Shown here one piece after another: positions 1 through 7,567 of a stretch of 64,000 nt of DNA. The notes beneath the pieces are model-generated. The model was not told the origin of the DNA. It searched no databases and worked only from the letters and a program-made list of their open reading frames with translations. Location: assembly GCF_940670765.1 (NCBI RefSeq), contig NZ_CALNVW010000025.1:124001-188000 (forward strand). Reading direction: 5' to 3'. A program made the translations under genes and the position numbers. Positions within the stretch are counted from its first letter, which is position 1. The number at the start of each line of letters is the position of its first letter. Source of the DNA: Streptomyces sp. A 4/2 (GTDB lineage Bacteria; Actinomycetota; Actinomycetes; Streptomycetales; Streptomycetaceae).

Positions 1-521
1 GCGGCCTGCGGATCGTCCGCCTCACGGGCCAGCGAATAGGCGTCGATCACGAACCTCGCGATGGTCCGGCAGGCCGTCGTGGTCTGTGACAGGCCGGGAT
101 CGGCAGCGATGGCCGTTGCCAGCGCCTCCGCATGACGCAGCCGCATCGACTCCTCGTACTCCCGCAGGGCACGTGACTCGTCGATCATGCGGTAGATCGG
201 GACGGTGCCGTCCGCCGTGCAGTGCCGGACCATCTCCTGGATCTCGCGGCGCAGCACGGGAATGAGCGGTTCGTGCGGCGCGCGGGTGGTGACCGCCTGC
301 GTGAGGCGTTGCTCGAAGTTGTCGTCCTGCTCGAACACCAGGGCCTCTTTCGAGGCGAAGTGGGAGAAGAGCGTGGTGACGGCCACGTCGGCCTCGGCGG
401 CCACATCGCGGATGCCCACCGCGTCGTACCCGCGATCCAGGAAGAGCCGCAGGGCGGTGTCGGCGATCTTCTGCCGGGTCGCGGCCTTCTTGCGCTCACG
501 GCGTCCGGGCGGCTCGGTCAT
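1..521 (-). CDS. TetR-family transcriptional regulator (C-terminus cut by window edge)
   Basis: The leftward reading frame starts at ATG 521-519 (protein MTEPPGRRERKKAATRQKIA...) and runs open to base 1, so about 173 residues are present and the C-terminus is missing. The first ~60 residues have the TetR helix-turn-helix layout: a basic lead-in, a helix with ADTALRLFLDRGYDAV, the recognition part VAAEADVAVTTLFSHFASKEAL, then a helical ligand domain. It is divergent from the oxidoreductase at 593 with only 71 bp between the starts, the usual arrangement for a local repressor controlling itself and its neighbour. A repeated TAACCGTT motif lies in that gap. The ligand is unknown; the neighbours (an oxidoreductase and a Tet(X)-like monooxygenase) suggest a small hydrophobic or quinone-like compound, which is inference. 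The family call is secure. Confidence 0.9.
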   Translation of the reverse strand, partial: MTEPPGRRERKKAATRQKIADTALRLFLDRGYDAVGIRDVAAEADVAVTTLFSHFASKEALVFEQDDNFEQRLTQAVTTRAPHEPLIPVLRREIQEMVRHCTADGTVPIYRMIDESRALREYEESMRLRHAEALATAIAADPGLSQTTTACRTIARFVIDAYSLAREADDPQA

Positions 522-549
522 GCCGCTGACACTATCAAATCCAAAGGAG

Positions 550-574
550 TAACCGTTTCTAAACAATAACCGTT
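550..574. promoter_or_regulatory. Candidate TetR operator in the divergent promoter
   Basis: The octamer TAACCGTT occurs at 550-557 and again at 567-574, a 17 bp period, and between them lies the near-palindrome GTTTCTAAAC (555-564). The element is AT-richer than its surroundings and sits 19-43 bp before the oxidoreductase start and 29-53 bp before the tetR start. Position and symmetry fit a TetR operator overlapping both promoters. Binding itself is inferred. Confidence 0.5.
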
Positions 575-592
575 AGTGCTACGGTCGACCGC

Positions 593-1486
593 ATGAAGAG
601 AGTGAGCTTCGCCGAGTTCGGCGGTCCCGACGTTCTCCGCCTCGAAGGCGCCGAGGAGCCCCACGCGGGCCCCGGCCAGATACGCGTCGCCGTGCGGGCG
701 GCGGGCGTGAACCCCGTCGACTGGAGAATCCGTGAAGGCCAGTTCCAGAAGGTCCGCCCGGTCGTCCTGCCCGCCGGAGTCGGGCAGGACGCCTCCGGGG
801 TGGTGGACGAGGCCGGCGAGGGCGTCGAAGGAGTCGAGGTCGGCGACCACGTGTTCGGGCGAGGCTCAAGCACCTATGCCGAGTTCGCCGTGCTGTCGGC
901 CTGGGCCCGGATGCCCGAGGGGCTGACCTTCGAAGAGGCGGCCGGATACCCCTCCGTGGTGGAGACCGCGCTGCGCATCATCCGCCAGGCAGGTGTGCGG
1001 CCCGGCCAGACGCTGCTGGTCAGCGGAGCGTCCGGGGGCGTCGGATCGGCAGTACTGCAGATCGCCCGCGACCGCGGCATCACGGTGATCGGCACGGCCG
1101 GAGCCGCGAACCAGGACTACCTGCGCAGCCTGGGTGCCCTCGCCACGACGTACGGCGAGGGCTGGTTCGAGCGGGTGCGGCAGCTCGGCCGTGTCGACGC
1201 AGCGCTCGATCTGACCGGCTCCGGCGTGATCCGCGAACTCGTCGGACTGACCGGGGACCCGCGGAAGGTGATCTCCATCGCCGATCTCGGCGCGCCGGAG
1301 CACGGTGTCCGGTACTCCGGCGTGACCGGGAACGTACCGGAAGCCCTCGCCGAGGCCGTCGGCCTCATCGCACGGGGAAAGCTCCACATCCCGGTCGAGA
1401 AGTCGTACACGCTCGCCGAGGCCGCGGCCGCGCACATCGACAGCCGGGCCGGTCACACACGCGGGCGCCGGGTGATCGTCGTCTGA
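593..1486 (+). CDS. NADP-dependent quinone-oxidoreductase-like MDR protein (zinc-independent)
   Basis: 297 residues starting at ATG 593. The N-terminal GroES-like fold contains GPGQIRVAVRAAGVNPVDWRIREG and GQDASGVVDEAGEGV. The Rossmann half has the nucleotide-binding stretch LLVSGASGGVGSAVLQIA near residues 141-157, and the C-terminus ends GRRVIVV, typical of the family. No structural zinc cysteine cluster is visible, as expected for quinone reductases of the medium-chain dehydrogenase/reductase superfamily. It probably reduces a quinone or alpha,beta-unsaturated carbonyl with NADPH in the cytosol; the substrate cannot be read from sequence. It is divergent from the TetR gene and 97 bp ahead of the Tet(X)-like monooxygenase, so the two enzymes may be co-expressed. 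Family call secure, role inferred. Confidence 0.88.
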   Translation: MKRVSFAEFGGPDVLRLEGAEEPHAGPGQIRVAVRAAGVNPVDWRIREGQFQKVRPVVLPAGVGQDASGVVDEAGEGVEGVEVGDHVFGRGSSTYAEFAVLSAWARMPEGLTFEEAAGYPSVVETALRIIRQAGVRPGQTLLVSGASGGVGSAVLQIARDRGITVIGTAGAANQDYLRSLGALATTYGEGWFERVRQLGRVDAALDLTGSGVIRELVGLTGDPRKVISIADLGAPEHGVRYSGVTGNVPEALAEAVGLIARGKLHIPVEKSYTLAEAAAAHIDSRAGHTRGRRVIVV

Positions 1487-1583
1487 GCCGTTTCCTGCCC
1501 GAGGGCACAGCCCGGCAAGCCGCCTTCCTTCCAGCGATCCTGCCCGGACCCACCCGGCGGACGGACGACACGCAAGGAGCTTC

Positions 1584-2708
1584 ATGCACACTCCTGTCAC
1601 GATCATCGGCGCCGGACTCGGCGGCCTCGTCCTGGCCCGCGTCCTGCACCTCCACGGCATCCCCGTCACGGTCCACGAGGCGGAGTCCTCCCCGACGGCG
1701 CGTTCGCAGGGCGGGATGCTCGACATCCACGACCGCAACGGCCAACTCGCCCTCAAGGCTGCCGGTCTGACGGACGAGTTCCGCGGCATCGTCCTGGAGG
1801 GCCGCCAAGCTATACGGATCCTCGGCCGAGACGGGACCGTCCTGTTCGACAAGGCCGACGACGGCACGGGCGGAAGTCCCGAGGTACAGCGCGGCGAACT
1901 GCGACAGATCCTGCTCGACTCACTCCCCGCCGGCACCGTCCGATGGGGCCACGCGGCCACCGGCGTCCGTGCCCTCACCCAAGGCCGTCACGAGGTGACC
2001 TTCGCAGGCGGCACCGCCGTCGTCACGAGCCTGCTGGTCGGCGCGGACGGTGCATGGTCACGAGTGCGACCGCTGCTCTCCGACACCACGCCCGCATACG
2101 TGGGCCGGTCCTTCGTCGAGTCAACACTGCACGACGCCGACACCCGACACCCGGCCACCGCGAAGGCGGTCGGCGACGGGACGCTTGTCGCGCTCGACCT
2201 GGACGGGAACGGGAAGTGGTTCGTGGCGCACAGGGAGAGGGGCGGGACCCTCCACACCTACATCACGCTGACCAAGCCACAGGACTGGTTCGAGACCATC
2301 GATTTCACCGATGCCGCCGCAGCCGCCGCGCGGATCGCGGAGGAGTACGACGGCTGGGCACCGGAACTCACCGCCCTGATCACCGCCGGCGATACCGCGC
2401 CGGTCCTGCGCCCCCTGCACGCCCTGCCGATCGGGCAGCGCTGGGACCGGGTGCCGGGAGTGACCCTGCTCGGCGATGCCGCCCACCTCTCGACCCCCAA
2501 CGGCGAGGGCGCCAGCCTGGCCATGCAGGACGGCGCCGAACTCGGCGAGGCCCTCGCCGCACACCCCGATGACATCGAAACCGCCCTCACCGAGTACGAA
2601 CGAGGGCTGTTCCCCCGCAGCGCCGCGGCCACGGCCGCGGTCGCCCACAACCCCACGCCCCAGGAGGTGATCAAGTTCTTCACCGGACGAGAAGCAGCGG
2701 GAATCTGA
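1584..2708 (+). CDS. Tet(X)-like FAD-dependent monooxygenase
   Basis: 374 residues from ATG 1584, with a GGAG-like site (gcaaggagc) just upstream. The N-terminus has the FAD dinucleotide-binding glycines (TIIGAGLGGLVLARVL, residues ~7-22). Around residue 100 is PEVQRGELRQILLDSLP, and near residue 297 the second FAD motif LLGDAAHLSTPNGEGASLA. The blocks GGMLDIHDRNGQLALKAAGL and QRGELRQILLDSL are close in pattern to corresponding blocks of the tetracycline-inactivating monooxygenase Tet(X), placing it in that branch of class A flavoprotein hydroxylases. Many Streptomyces carry such relatives and most are of unknown substrate; actual tetracycline oxidation is not shown by this sequence. It lies downstream of a TetR-controlled oxidoreductase and before a decayed oxidoreductase gene, forming a small detoxification-like island. 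Confidence 0.85.
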   Translation: MHTPVTIIGAGLGGLVLARVLHLHGIPVTVHEAESSPTARSQGGMLDIHDRNGQLALKAAGLTDEFRGIVLEGRQAIRILGRDGTVLFDKADDGTGGSPEVQRGELRQILLDSLPAGTVRWGHAATGVRALTQGRHEVTFAGGTAVVTSLLVGADGAWSRVRPLLSDTTPAYVGRSFVESTLHDADTRHPATAKAVGDGTLVALDLDGNGKWFVAHRERGGTLHTYITLTKPQDWFETIDFTDAAAAAARIAEEYDGWAPELTALITAGDTAPVLRPLHALPIGQRWDRVPGVTLLGDAAHLSTPNGEGASLAMQDGAELGEALAAHPDDIETALTEYERGLFPRSAAATAAVAHNPTPQEVIKFFTGREAAGI

Positions 2709-2769
2709 CAGTGCCGCAGAGGTGAGCGACTTCAAGCTCTCCCGCTGAACGACTCGCCACGTATGCGGA

Positions 2770-3202
2770 GTTAGCCCGTGTTCACGGCCATGCGGGTACT
2801 GGAGGCCCTGGAACCACTGCTTCCTCGACCAACTCGGCGTCGCACCGGTCGCCTACGGGAGGGTCGATCGCCTTGCCCCACTGGTTCCGACGCGGCGTCG
2901 ACGTGGTTCTGGACGCGGCCGGGAAGGGCTCTCTGGCCGAACTGGTGGCCATCGCCGGCGATCCGCATCGCGTGTGACCATCGCGGACTTCTACGCCGCC
3001 CGACACGGAGCGCGGTTCTCCCGCTCCGAAGCAGGGGAGTCGCCGGGCTGGGCAGGGCTGCCACTGGCATCAGATCTCGCCGGCCAAGGCCGCCTCACCG
3101 TCCCGCTGCACGCCGTGTTCCCGCTGAAGGAGACCGCCGCGGCTCACGACGTCAGCGCCACCGGCCATGCGCGCGGGCAAGATCGTCATCATCGTGCCCT
3201 GA
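2770..3202 (+). pseudogene. Frameshifted remnant of an alcohol-dehydrogenase-like (MDR) gene
   Basis: Three different frames together spell the C-terminal two thirds of a zinc-independent MDR oxidoreductase. One frame gives LDQLGVAPVAYG near 2825-2855, another gives GVDVVLDAAGKGSLAELVAI up to a TGA at 2975-2977, the next continues VTIADFYAARHGARFS from 2974 and LPLASDLAGQGRLTVPLHAV, and a last shift near 3165 gives GKIVIIVP followed by TGA 3200-3202. The order matches the quinone-reductase fold, with the cofactor-binding part largely deleted. No single intact frame exists and no convincing start was found. Its similarity to the gene at 593 is at family level only. Confidence 0.75.
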
Positions 3203-3204
3203 CA

Positions 3205-3304
3205 GCCGTGGGCATGGTCGGGCTCACCGCCTACCGCCCCTTTCCGTCAGTACCTGGAAGAGGAGCTCAGCGCCCCGGCGATCAAGCCGGGGCGGGCCCG
3301 GTAG
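3205..3304 (+). pseudogene. Short frameshifted coding remnant of unknown origin
   Basis: After the dehydrogenase remnant, one frame reads AVGMVGLTAYRPF and, after a one-base shift at about 3240, a second frame reads RQYLEEELSAPAIKPGRAR followed by a stop at 3302-3304. The composition resembles a real protein C-terminus, but I do not recognise the family. The following ~120 bp to the dnaB stop show no gene. Confidence 0.3.
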
Positions 3305-3426
3305 TCGCGGCTTCCTCGGTCAGCGACAGGAGAGGCACAGTTCTCCCCTCCAGGTCCTAATGGACACCCGGTGGACATCCCGGACGAGAAAAGAAAACGG
3401 ATCCGAGAACCTGCAGCAACAGCGGG

Positions 3427-4905
3427 TCACGTCTGCGCCATGTCCACGAACCGCGAGTAATGGCCCTGGAACGCCACCGTGATCGTCGCCGTCGGGCCAT
3501 TACGGTGCTTGGCCACGATCAGGTCCGCCTCGCCCGCTCGCGGCGACTCCTTCTCGTACGCGTCCTCACGGTGCAGCAGGATCACCATGTCCGCGTCCTG
3601 CTCGATCGAACCCGATTCACGCAGGTCGGACACCATGGGCTTCTTGTCCGTACGCTGCTCGGGGCCACGGTTCAGCTGCGAGAGCGCGATGACCGGAACT
3701 TCGAGTTCCTTCGCCAGCAGCTTCAGGTTTCGCGACATGTCCGAGACCTCTTGCTGGCGGCTCTCGGGGCGCCGTGACCCACCGGACTGCATCAGCTGCA
3801 GGTAGTCGATCACGACCAGTTTCAGATCCTGCCGCTGCTTGAGCCGTCGGCACTTCGCCCTGATCTCCATCATCGACAGGTTCGGCGAATCGTCGATGAA
3901 CAGCGGCGCGGCGGTGACGTCCGGCATCCGCCGCGCCAGCCTCGTCCAGTCCTCGTCCGTCATCGAGCCCGACCGCATGTGGTGCAGCGCCACTCGCGCC
4001 TCCGCCGACAGCAGACGCATCGCGATCTCGTTGCGCCCCATTTCGAGGGAGAAGATCACACTCGGCAGTCCGGACTTGATCGAACAGGCCCGCGCGAAGT
4101 CCAGTGCCAGCGTCGACTTACCCATGGCGGGGCGCGCCGCGATGACGATCATCTGGCCCGGGTGCAGTCCGTTCGTCAGCGCGTCCAGGTCCGTGAAACC
4201 GGTCGGCACCCCGGACATCTGGCCGCTGCGCGAACCGATCGCCTCGATCTCGTCGAGTGCCCCTTCCATGATGTCGCCGAGCGGCAGATAGTCCTCCGAG
4301 GTCCGCTGCTCGGTGACGGCGTAGATCTCGGCCTGGGCGGAGTTGACGATCTCGTCGACATCCCCGTCGGCCGCGTATCCCATCTGCGTGATCTTGGTAC
4401 CGGCCTCGACGAGCCTGCGCAGGACCGCCCGCTCATGGACGATCTCGGCGTAGTACTCGGCGTTGGCGGCCGTCGGAACCGACTGGACGAGGGTGTGCAG
4501 ATACGGCGCCCCGCCGACCTTCTTGATCTCGCCACGCTTGACCAGTTCCGCGGCGACCGTGATCGGGTCGGCCGGTTCGCCCTTCGCGTAGAGGTCAAGA
4601 ATGGCCTGGTAGACGGTCTCGTGCGCGGGACGGTAGAAATCCTGGCCCTTGATGACCTCGACGACATCGGCGATGGCGTCCTTGGAGAGCAGCATGCCGC
4701 CGAGCACGGACTGCTCGGCGTCGATGTCCTGCGGGGGCACCCGCTCGAACGCGGGAGAGCCCCCCTCCCAGGAACCGCCTTCACGGTCCCGGTCGTGCTG
4801 TTCACGTCCGCCACCGCCGTCACCACGACGCTGCCGGGAGACGGGCAGACGATCACCCGGACTGGTCTCAGCCCAGGGGTCGTCCAAGGGCTCGGGAATG
4901 CTCAC
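3427..4905 (-). CDS. dnaB: Replicative DNA helicase DnaB
   Basis: 492 residues. I choose GTG 4905-4903 (protein begins VSIPEPLDDPWAE) because the mRNA reads GGAGGAGG about seven bases upstream; longer in-frame extensions lack this. After a disordered acidic N-terminus, the DnaB N-terminal domain begins at VPPQDIDAEQSVLGGMLL, and the RecA-like core has Walker A ARPAMGKSTLALDFA (~residues 255-268) and Walker B LKLVVIDYLQLM. The C-terminal ALSQLNRGPEQR and SGSIEQDADMVILLHR blocks are diagnostic. It is the hexameric 5'-3' helicase that opens the fork, loaded in bacteria without DnaC by DciA, whose gene is also in this window. No intein is present. Upstream lie four DnaA-box-like motifs. Confidence 0.97.
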   Translation of the reverse strand: MSIPEPLDDPWAETSPGDRLPVSRQRRGDGGGGREQHDRDREGGSWEGGSPAFERVPPQDIDAEQSVLGGMLLSKDAIADVVEVIKGQDFYRPAHETVYQAILDLYAKGEPADPITVAAELVKRGEIKKVGGAPYLHTLVQSVPTAANAEYYAEIVHERAVLRRLVEAGTKITQMGYAADGDVDEIVNSAQAEIYAVTEQRTSEDYLPLGDIMEGALDEIEAIGSRSGQMSGVPTGFTDLDALTNGLHPGQMIVIAARPAMGKSTLALDFARACSIKSGLPSVIFSLEMGRNEIAMRLLSAEARVALHHMRSGSMTDEDWTRLARRMPDVTAAPLFIDDSPNLSMMEIRAKCRRLKQRQDLKLVVIDYLQLMQSGGSRRPESRQQEVSDMSRNLKLLAKELEVPVIALSQLNRGPEQRTDKKPMVSDLRESGSIEQDADMVILLHREDAYEKESPRAGEADLIVAKHRNGPTATITVAFQGHYSRFVDMAQT

Positions 4906-5052
4906 CGGGCCGCCTCCTCCCGTCCGCTCCGCGGACCTAGCCATGCCACTCTTTCTTACGGCACGGCACCGACAAACAAGGGGCCCGACTCCGCGAACGG
5001 CGCGTCGGGCGCCGGTCCACGTTAGGCCCGCAGACACCGTCAGCCAATCTTG

Positions 5053-5141
5053 TTATCCACAGGGCCTGTGGATGAAGGACCACATGCTGTGGGTAACTCG
5101 CCGAAACCTGTGCACGGCTCGGGGGACAGCGCTGTGGACAA
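5053..5141. promoter_or_regulatory. DnaA-box cluster upstream of dnaB
   Basis: Four motifs in 89 bp: TTATCCACA at 5053-5061, TCATCCACA (minus strand) at 5067-5075, TTACCCACA (minus strand) at 5088-5096 and TTGTCCACA (minus strand) at 5133-5141. The first and last match strong DnaA boxes exactly, the others differ by one base. They lie in the 424 bp region between the divergent dnaB and MATE genes, 150-240 bp from the dnaB start. DnaA binding is inferred from the motif. Confidence 0.7.
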
Positions 5142-5292
5142 AGTCATAGCACCACCCTCACCACCACCCTGACCTGCACTTTCATCGTCCACTGGCTGTG
5201 GGAGAGAAAAACTTTCCCGACTGGACCAAGATCACGACAAACAGCGCACGACAAGAGCCGAAGCGGGATCTTCAGTAAGGGTTGCAGACACA

Positions 5293-5321
5293 TTGCATCT
5301 CTTACCTGTGGAAGATTAGAT
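5293..5321 (+). promoter_or_regulatory. Candidate promoter of the MATE gene (possibly leaderless)
   Basis: TTGCAT (5293-5298) and TTAGAT (5316-5321) are separated by 17 bp, a good SigA/HrdB-like layout. Transcription starting seven to nine bases after the -10 would begin at or next to ATG 5330. No ribosome-binding site precedes that ATG, which fits a leaderless mRNA, a common type in Streptomyces. Confidence 0.5.
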
Positions 5322-5329
5322 TGACCCCC

Positions 5330-6667
5330 ATGACACTGGCCCCCACGGCGTCCAAGCCGAGCCGACGACGACACGACCGCGAGATCATCTCGCTCGCCGT
5401 CCCCGCCTTCGGCGCTCTTGTCGCCGAGCCGCTCTTCGTCATGGTCGACAGTGCCATCGTCGGCCACCTCGGCACCCCCCAACTGGCGGGCCTCGGCGTC
5501 GCGGCAGCCCTGCTGAGCACCGCCGTGAGCATCTTCGTCTTCCTGGCCTACGCCACTACGGCGGCCGTCGCCCGACGGGTCGGAGCCGGAGACCTCCAGG
5601 CCGCCATCCGCCAGGGCATGGACGGCATCTGGCTGGCCCTGCTGCTCGGCGCCCTTGTCATCGCCGTGGTCATGCCCACCGCGCCCTGGCTGGTGGGCCT
5701 CTTCGGAACCTCGGCCGACGCGTCCCCCTACGCGGTCACCTACCTCCGCATCTCCAGCCTCGGCATCCCCGCGATGCTGGTGGTCCTGGCAGCAACCGGG
5801 GTTCTTCGCGGCCTCCAGGACACCCGGACTCCGCTGTACGTCGCGATCGGCGGCTTCGCCGCCAACGCCGCACTCAATGCAGCACTCGTCTACGGAGCCG
5901 GTCTGGGCATCGCGGGATCCGCCTGGGGCACGGTGATCGCCCAGTTCGCCATGGTCGCGGTCTATCTGATGGTGGTCGTACGAGGGGCGAGAAAGCACGG
6001 TGCCTCGCTGCGGCCGGACACTGCCGGGATACGGGCCTGCGCCCAGGCCGGAGTGCCTCTGCTGGTCCGCACGCTCTCGCTGCGCGCCGTCCTGATGACC
6101 GCCACCGGCGTGGCGGCCCACCTCGGTGACACCGATGTGGCGGCGCACCAGATCGTCCTCTCGCTCTGGAGTCTGCTCGCCTTCGCTCTGGACGCGATCG
6201 CCATCGCCGGGCAGGCGATCATCGGCCGCTATCTGGGGGCGGGCGATACCGAGGGCGCGAGACAGGCCTGCCGCCGCATGGTGCAGTGGGGGATCGCTTC
6301 CGGAGTAGTACTGGGCGCACTGGTGGTGGCTTCCCGCCCACTCTTCGTTCCGCTCTTCACCGGCGACCAAGCAGTACGGGACGTTCTGCTCCCTGTGCTG
6401 TTGGTCGTGGCCGTGACCCAGCCGGTCTCAGGGATCGTCTTCGTCCTGGACGGCGTGCTCATGGGCGCGGGCGACGGGCGCTATCTGGCGGGAGCGATGG
6501 TAGTGACGCTGGCCGTGTTCGCCCCTGTGGCACTCCTGGTACCGGCGATGGGCGGCGGGCTGACCGCACTGTGGTGGGCGATGGCTCTGATGATGGCGGT
6601 ACGGATGATCACGCTCTGGCTGCGGGCCCGCTCGGGCCGCTGGATCGTCACCGGCGCCACCCGCTGA
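5330..6667 (+). CDS. MATE-family multidrug/toxin exporter (DinF-like)
   Basis: 445 residues from ATG 5330. The protein is almost entirely hydrophobic with about twelve membrane helices. The first repeat begins IISLAVPAFGALVAEPLFVMVDSAIVGHLG, the classic MATE signature with the VD pair in helix 2; the second repeat has DVAAHQIVLSLWSLLAFALDAIAIAGQAIIGRYLG. MATE proteins export cationic drugs or metabolites using a sodium or proton gradient; the substrate here is unknown. The gene is divergent from dnaB and convergent with the ribosomal-protein/ssb operon, from which it is separated by a parS site and a hairpin. I chose this start because the upstream alternative (5282) extends into the promoter. 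Confidence 0.93.
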   Translation: MTLAPTASKPSRRRHDREIISLAVPAFGALVAEPLFVMVDSAIVGHLGTPQLAGLGVAAALLSTAVSIFVFLAYATTAAVARRVGAGDLQAAIRQGMDGIWLALLLGALVIAVVMPTAPWLVGLFGTSADASPYAVTYLRISSLGIPAMLVVLAATGVLRGLQDTRTPLYVAIGGFAANAALNAALVYGAGLGIAGSAWGTVIAQFAMVAVYLMVVVRGARKHGASLRPDTAGIRACAQAGVPLLVRTLSLRAVLMTATGVAAHLGDTDVAAHQIVLSLWSLLAFALDAIAIAGQAIIGRYLGAGDTEGARQACRRMVQWGIASGVVLGALVVASRPLFVPLFTGDQAVRDVLLPVLLVVAVTQPVSGIVFVLDGVLMGAGDGRYLAGAMVVTLAVFAPVALLVPAMGGGLTALWWAMALMMAVRMITLWLRARSGRWIVTGATR

Positions 6668-6750
6668 GCACTGTCGGCTCACGGTCGAGCGACGCGACGT
6701 TCTGCCGGCCGACCAGCGAGCAGACCAACAAACGCTGGCCATCGGTGCGT

Positions 6751-6764
6751 GTTTCACGTGAAAC
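6751..6764. other. parS centromere-like site
   Basis: Exact GTTTCACGTGAAAC palindrome, the Streptomyces ParB-binding consensus. It lies between the convergent MATE and rplI genes, just beside the terminator hairpin. Confidence 0.93.
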
Positions 6765-6767
6765 GGC

Positions 6768-6801
6768 GAAAGGGCCGCACCCCGGAGGGTGCGGCCCTTT
6801 C
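6768..6801. terminator. Bidirectional hairpin terminator between MATE gene and rplI
   Basis: A perfect 15 bp stem, GAAAGGGCCGCACCC (6768-6782) with its complement at 6787-6801 and a 4-base loop. T and A runs on both sides fit termination for both convergent transcripts. Confidence 0.85.
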
Positions 6802-6823
6802 CATGCTCTGCCGAGCGCAGCGA

Positions 6824-7270
6824 TTACGCGGCGACGACCTCGATGCCGAGCTTCGCGGCAACGTCGGCGTGCAGACGCACGGACACCTGGTGGGCGCCCA
6901 GGGTCTTGATCGGCGAACCGAGCTCGACGCGACGCTTGTCGACGACGGGACCACCGGCAGCCTTGATCGCCGAGGCGATGTCGGCCGGAGTGACGGAACC
7001 GAAGAGGCGGCCGGCGTCGCCGGAGCGAACGGCCAGGCGGACCTTCACGCCTTCGAGCTTGGCCTTGACCTCATTGGCCTGCTCGATGGTCGCGATCTCG
7101 TGGATCTTGCGGGCGCGGCGAATCTGCGCCACGTCCTGCTCGCCACCCTTGGTCCAGCGGATCGCGAAACCACGCGGGACCAGGTAGTTGCGGGCGTAAC
7201 CGTCCTTGACGTCAACGACGTCACCGGCGGAACCGAGGCCAGCGACCTCGTGGGTGAGGATGATCTTCAT
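6824..7270 (-). CDS. rplI: 50S ribosomal protein L9
   Basis: 148 residues, the usual bacterial L9 length, starting at ATG 7270. The N-terminal RNA-binding domain reads MKIILTHEVAGLGSAGDVVDVKDGYARNYLVP... in pattern, the L9 signature, followed by the long connecting helix and the C-terminal domain (DIASAIKAAGGPVVDKRRVEL). L9 binds 23S rRNA near the L1 stalk and influences frame maintenance. It is the last gene of rpsF-ssb-rpsR-rplI, 18 bp after rpsR, and ends at a strong terminator. Confidence 0.97.
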   Translation of the reverse strand: MKIILTHEVAGLGSAGDVVDVKDGYARNYLVPRGFAIRWTKGGEQDVAQIRRARKIHEIATIEQANEVKAKLEGVKVRLAVRSGDAGRLFGSVTPADIASAIKAAGGPVVDKRRVELGSPIKTLGAHQVSVRLHADVAAKLGIEVVAA

Positions 7271-7288
7271 TTTTCGGTCACCCTTCCC

Positions 7289-7525
7289 TTATCGCGCAGT
7301 GGACGTGTAGGGCAGCAGCGCCATCTCACGGCTGTTCTTGACAGCCGTGGCGACGTCACGCTGGTGCTGCGTGCAGTTGCCGGTAACGCGGCGGGCACGG
7401 ATCTTGCCACGGTCGGAAATGAACTTCCGCAGCATGTTCGTGTCCTTGTAGTCCACGTACTGGGTCTTGTCCTTGCAGAAAGCGCAGACCTTCTTCTTAG
7501 GCTTGCGCACAGGCGGCTTCGCCAT
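7289..7525 (-). CDS. rpsR: 30S ribosomal protein S18 (cysteine-rich, zinc-type)
   Basis: 78 residues from ATG 7525, with GGAGAAACACC just upstream. The protein contains KKVCAFCKDKTQYVDYKD and later VTGNCTQHQRD, so it keeps the CxxC and downstream Cys/His of the zinc-binding (C+) form of S18. Actinobacteria often carry a second, cysteine-free S18 made under zinc starvation; this is the housekeeping copy. It sits between ssb and rplI in the standard order and binds S6 in the 30S platform. Confidence 0.97.
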   Translation of the reverse strand: MAKPPVRKPKKKVCAFCKDKTQYVDYKDTNMLRKFISDRGKIRARRVTGNCTQHQRDVATAVKNSREMALLPYTSTAR

Positions 7526-7567
7526 GGTGTTTCTCCTGTGTGATCAAGAAGTGGGGTACGAGCTGCC

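Noticed and set aside
2778..3482. A 234-residue plus-strand frame across the decayed region into the dnaB 3' end
   Set aside because: The translation is Arg/Pro-rich noise; the recognisable dehydrogenase pieces lie in other frames.
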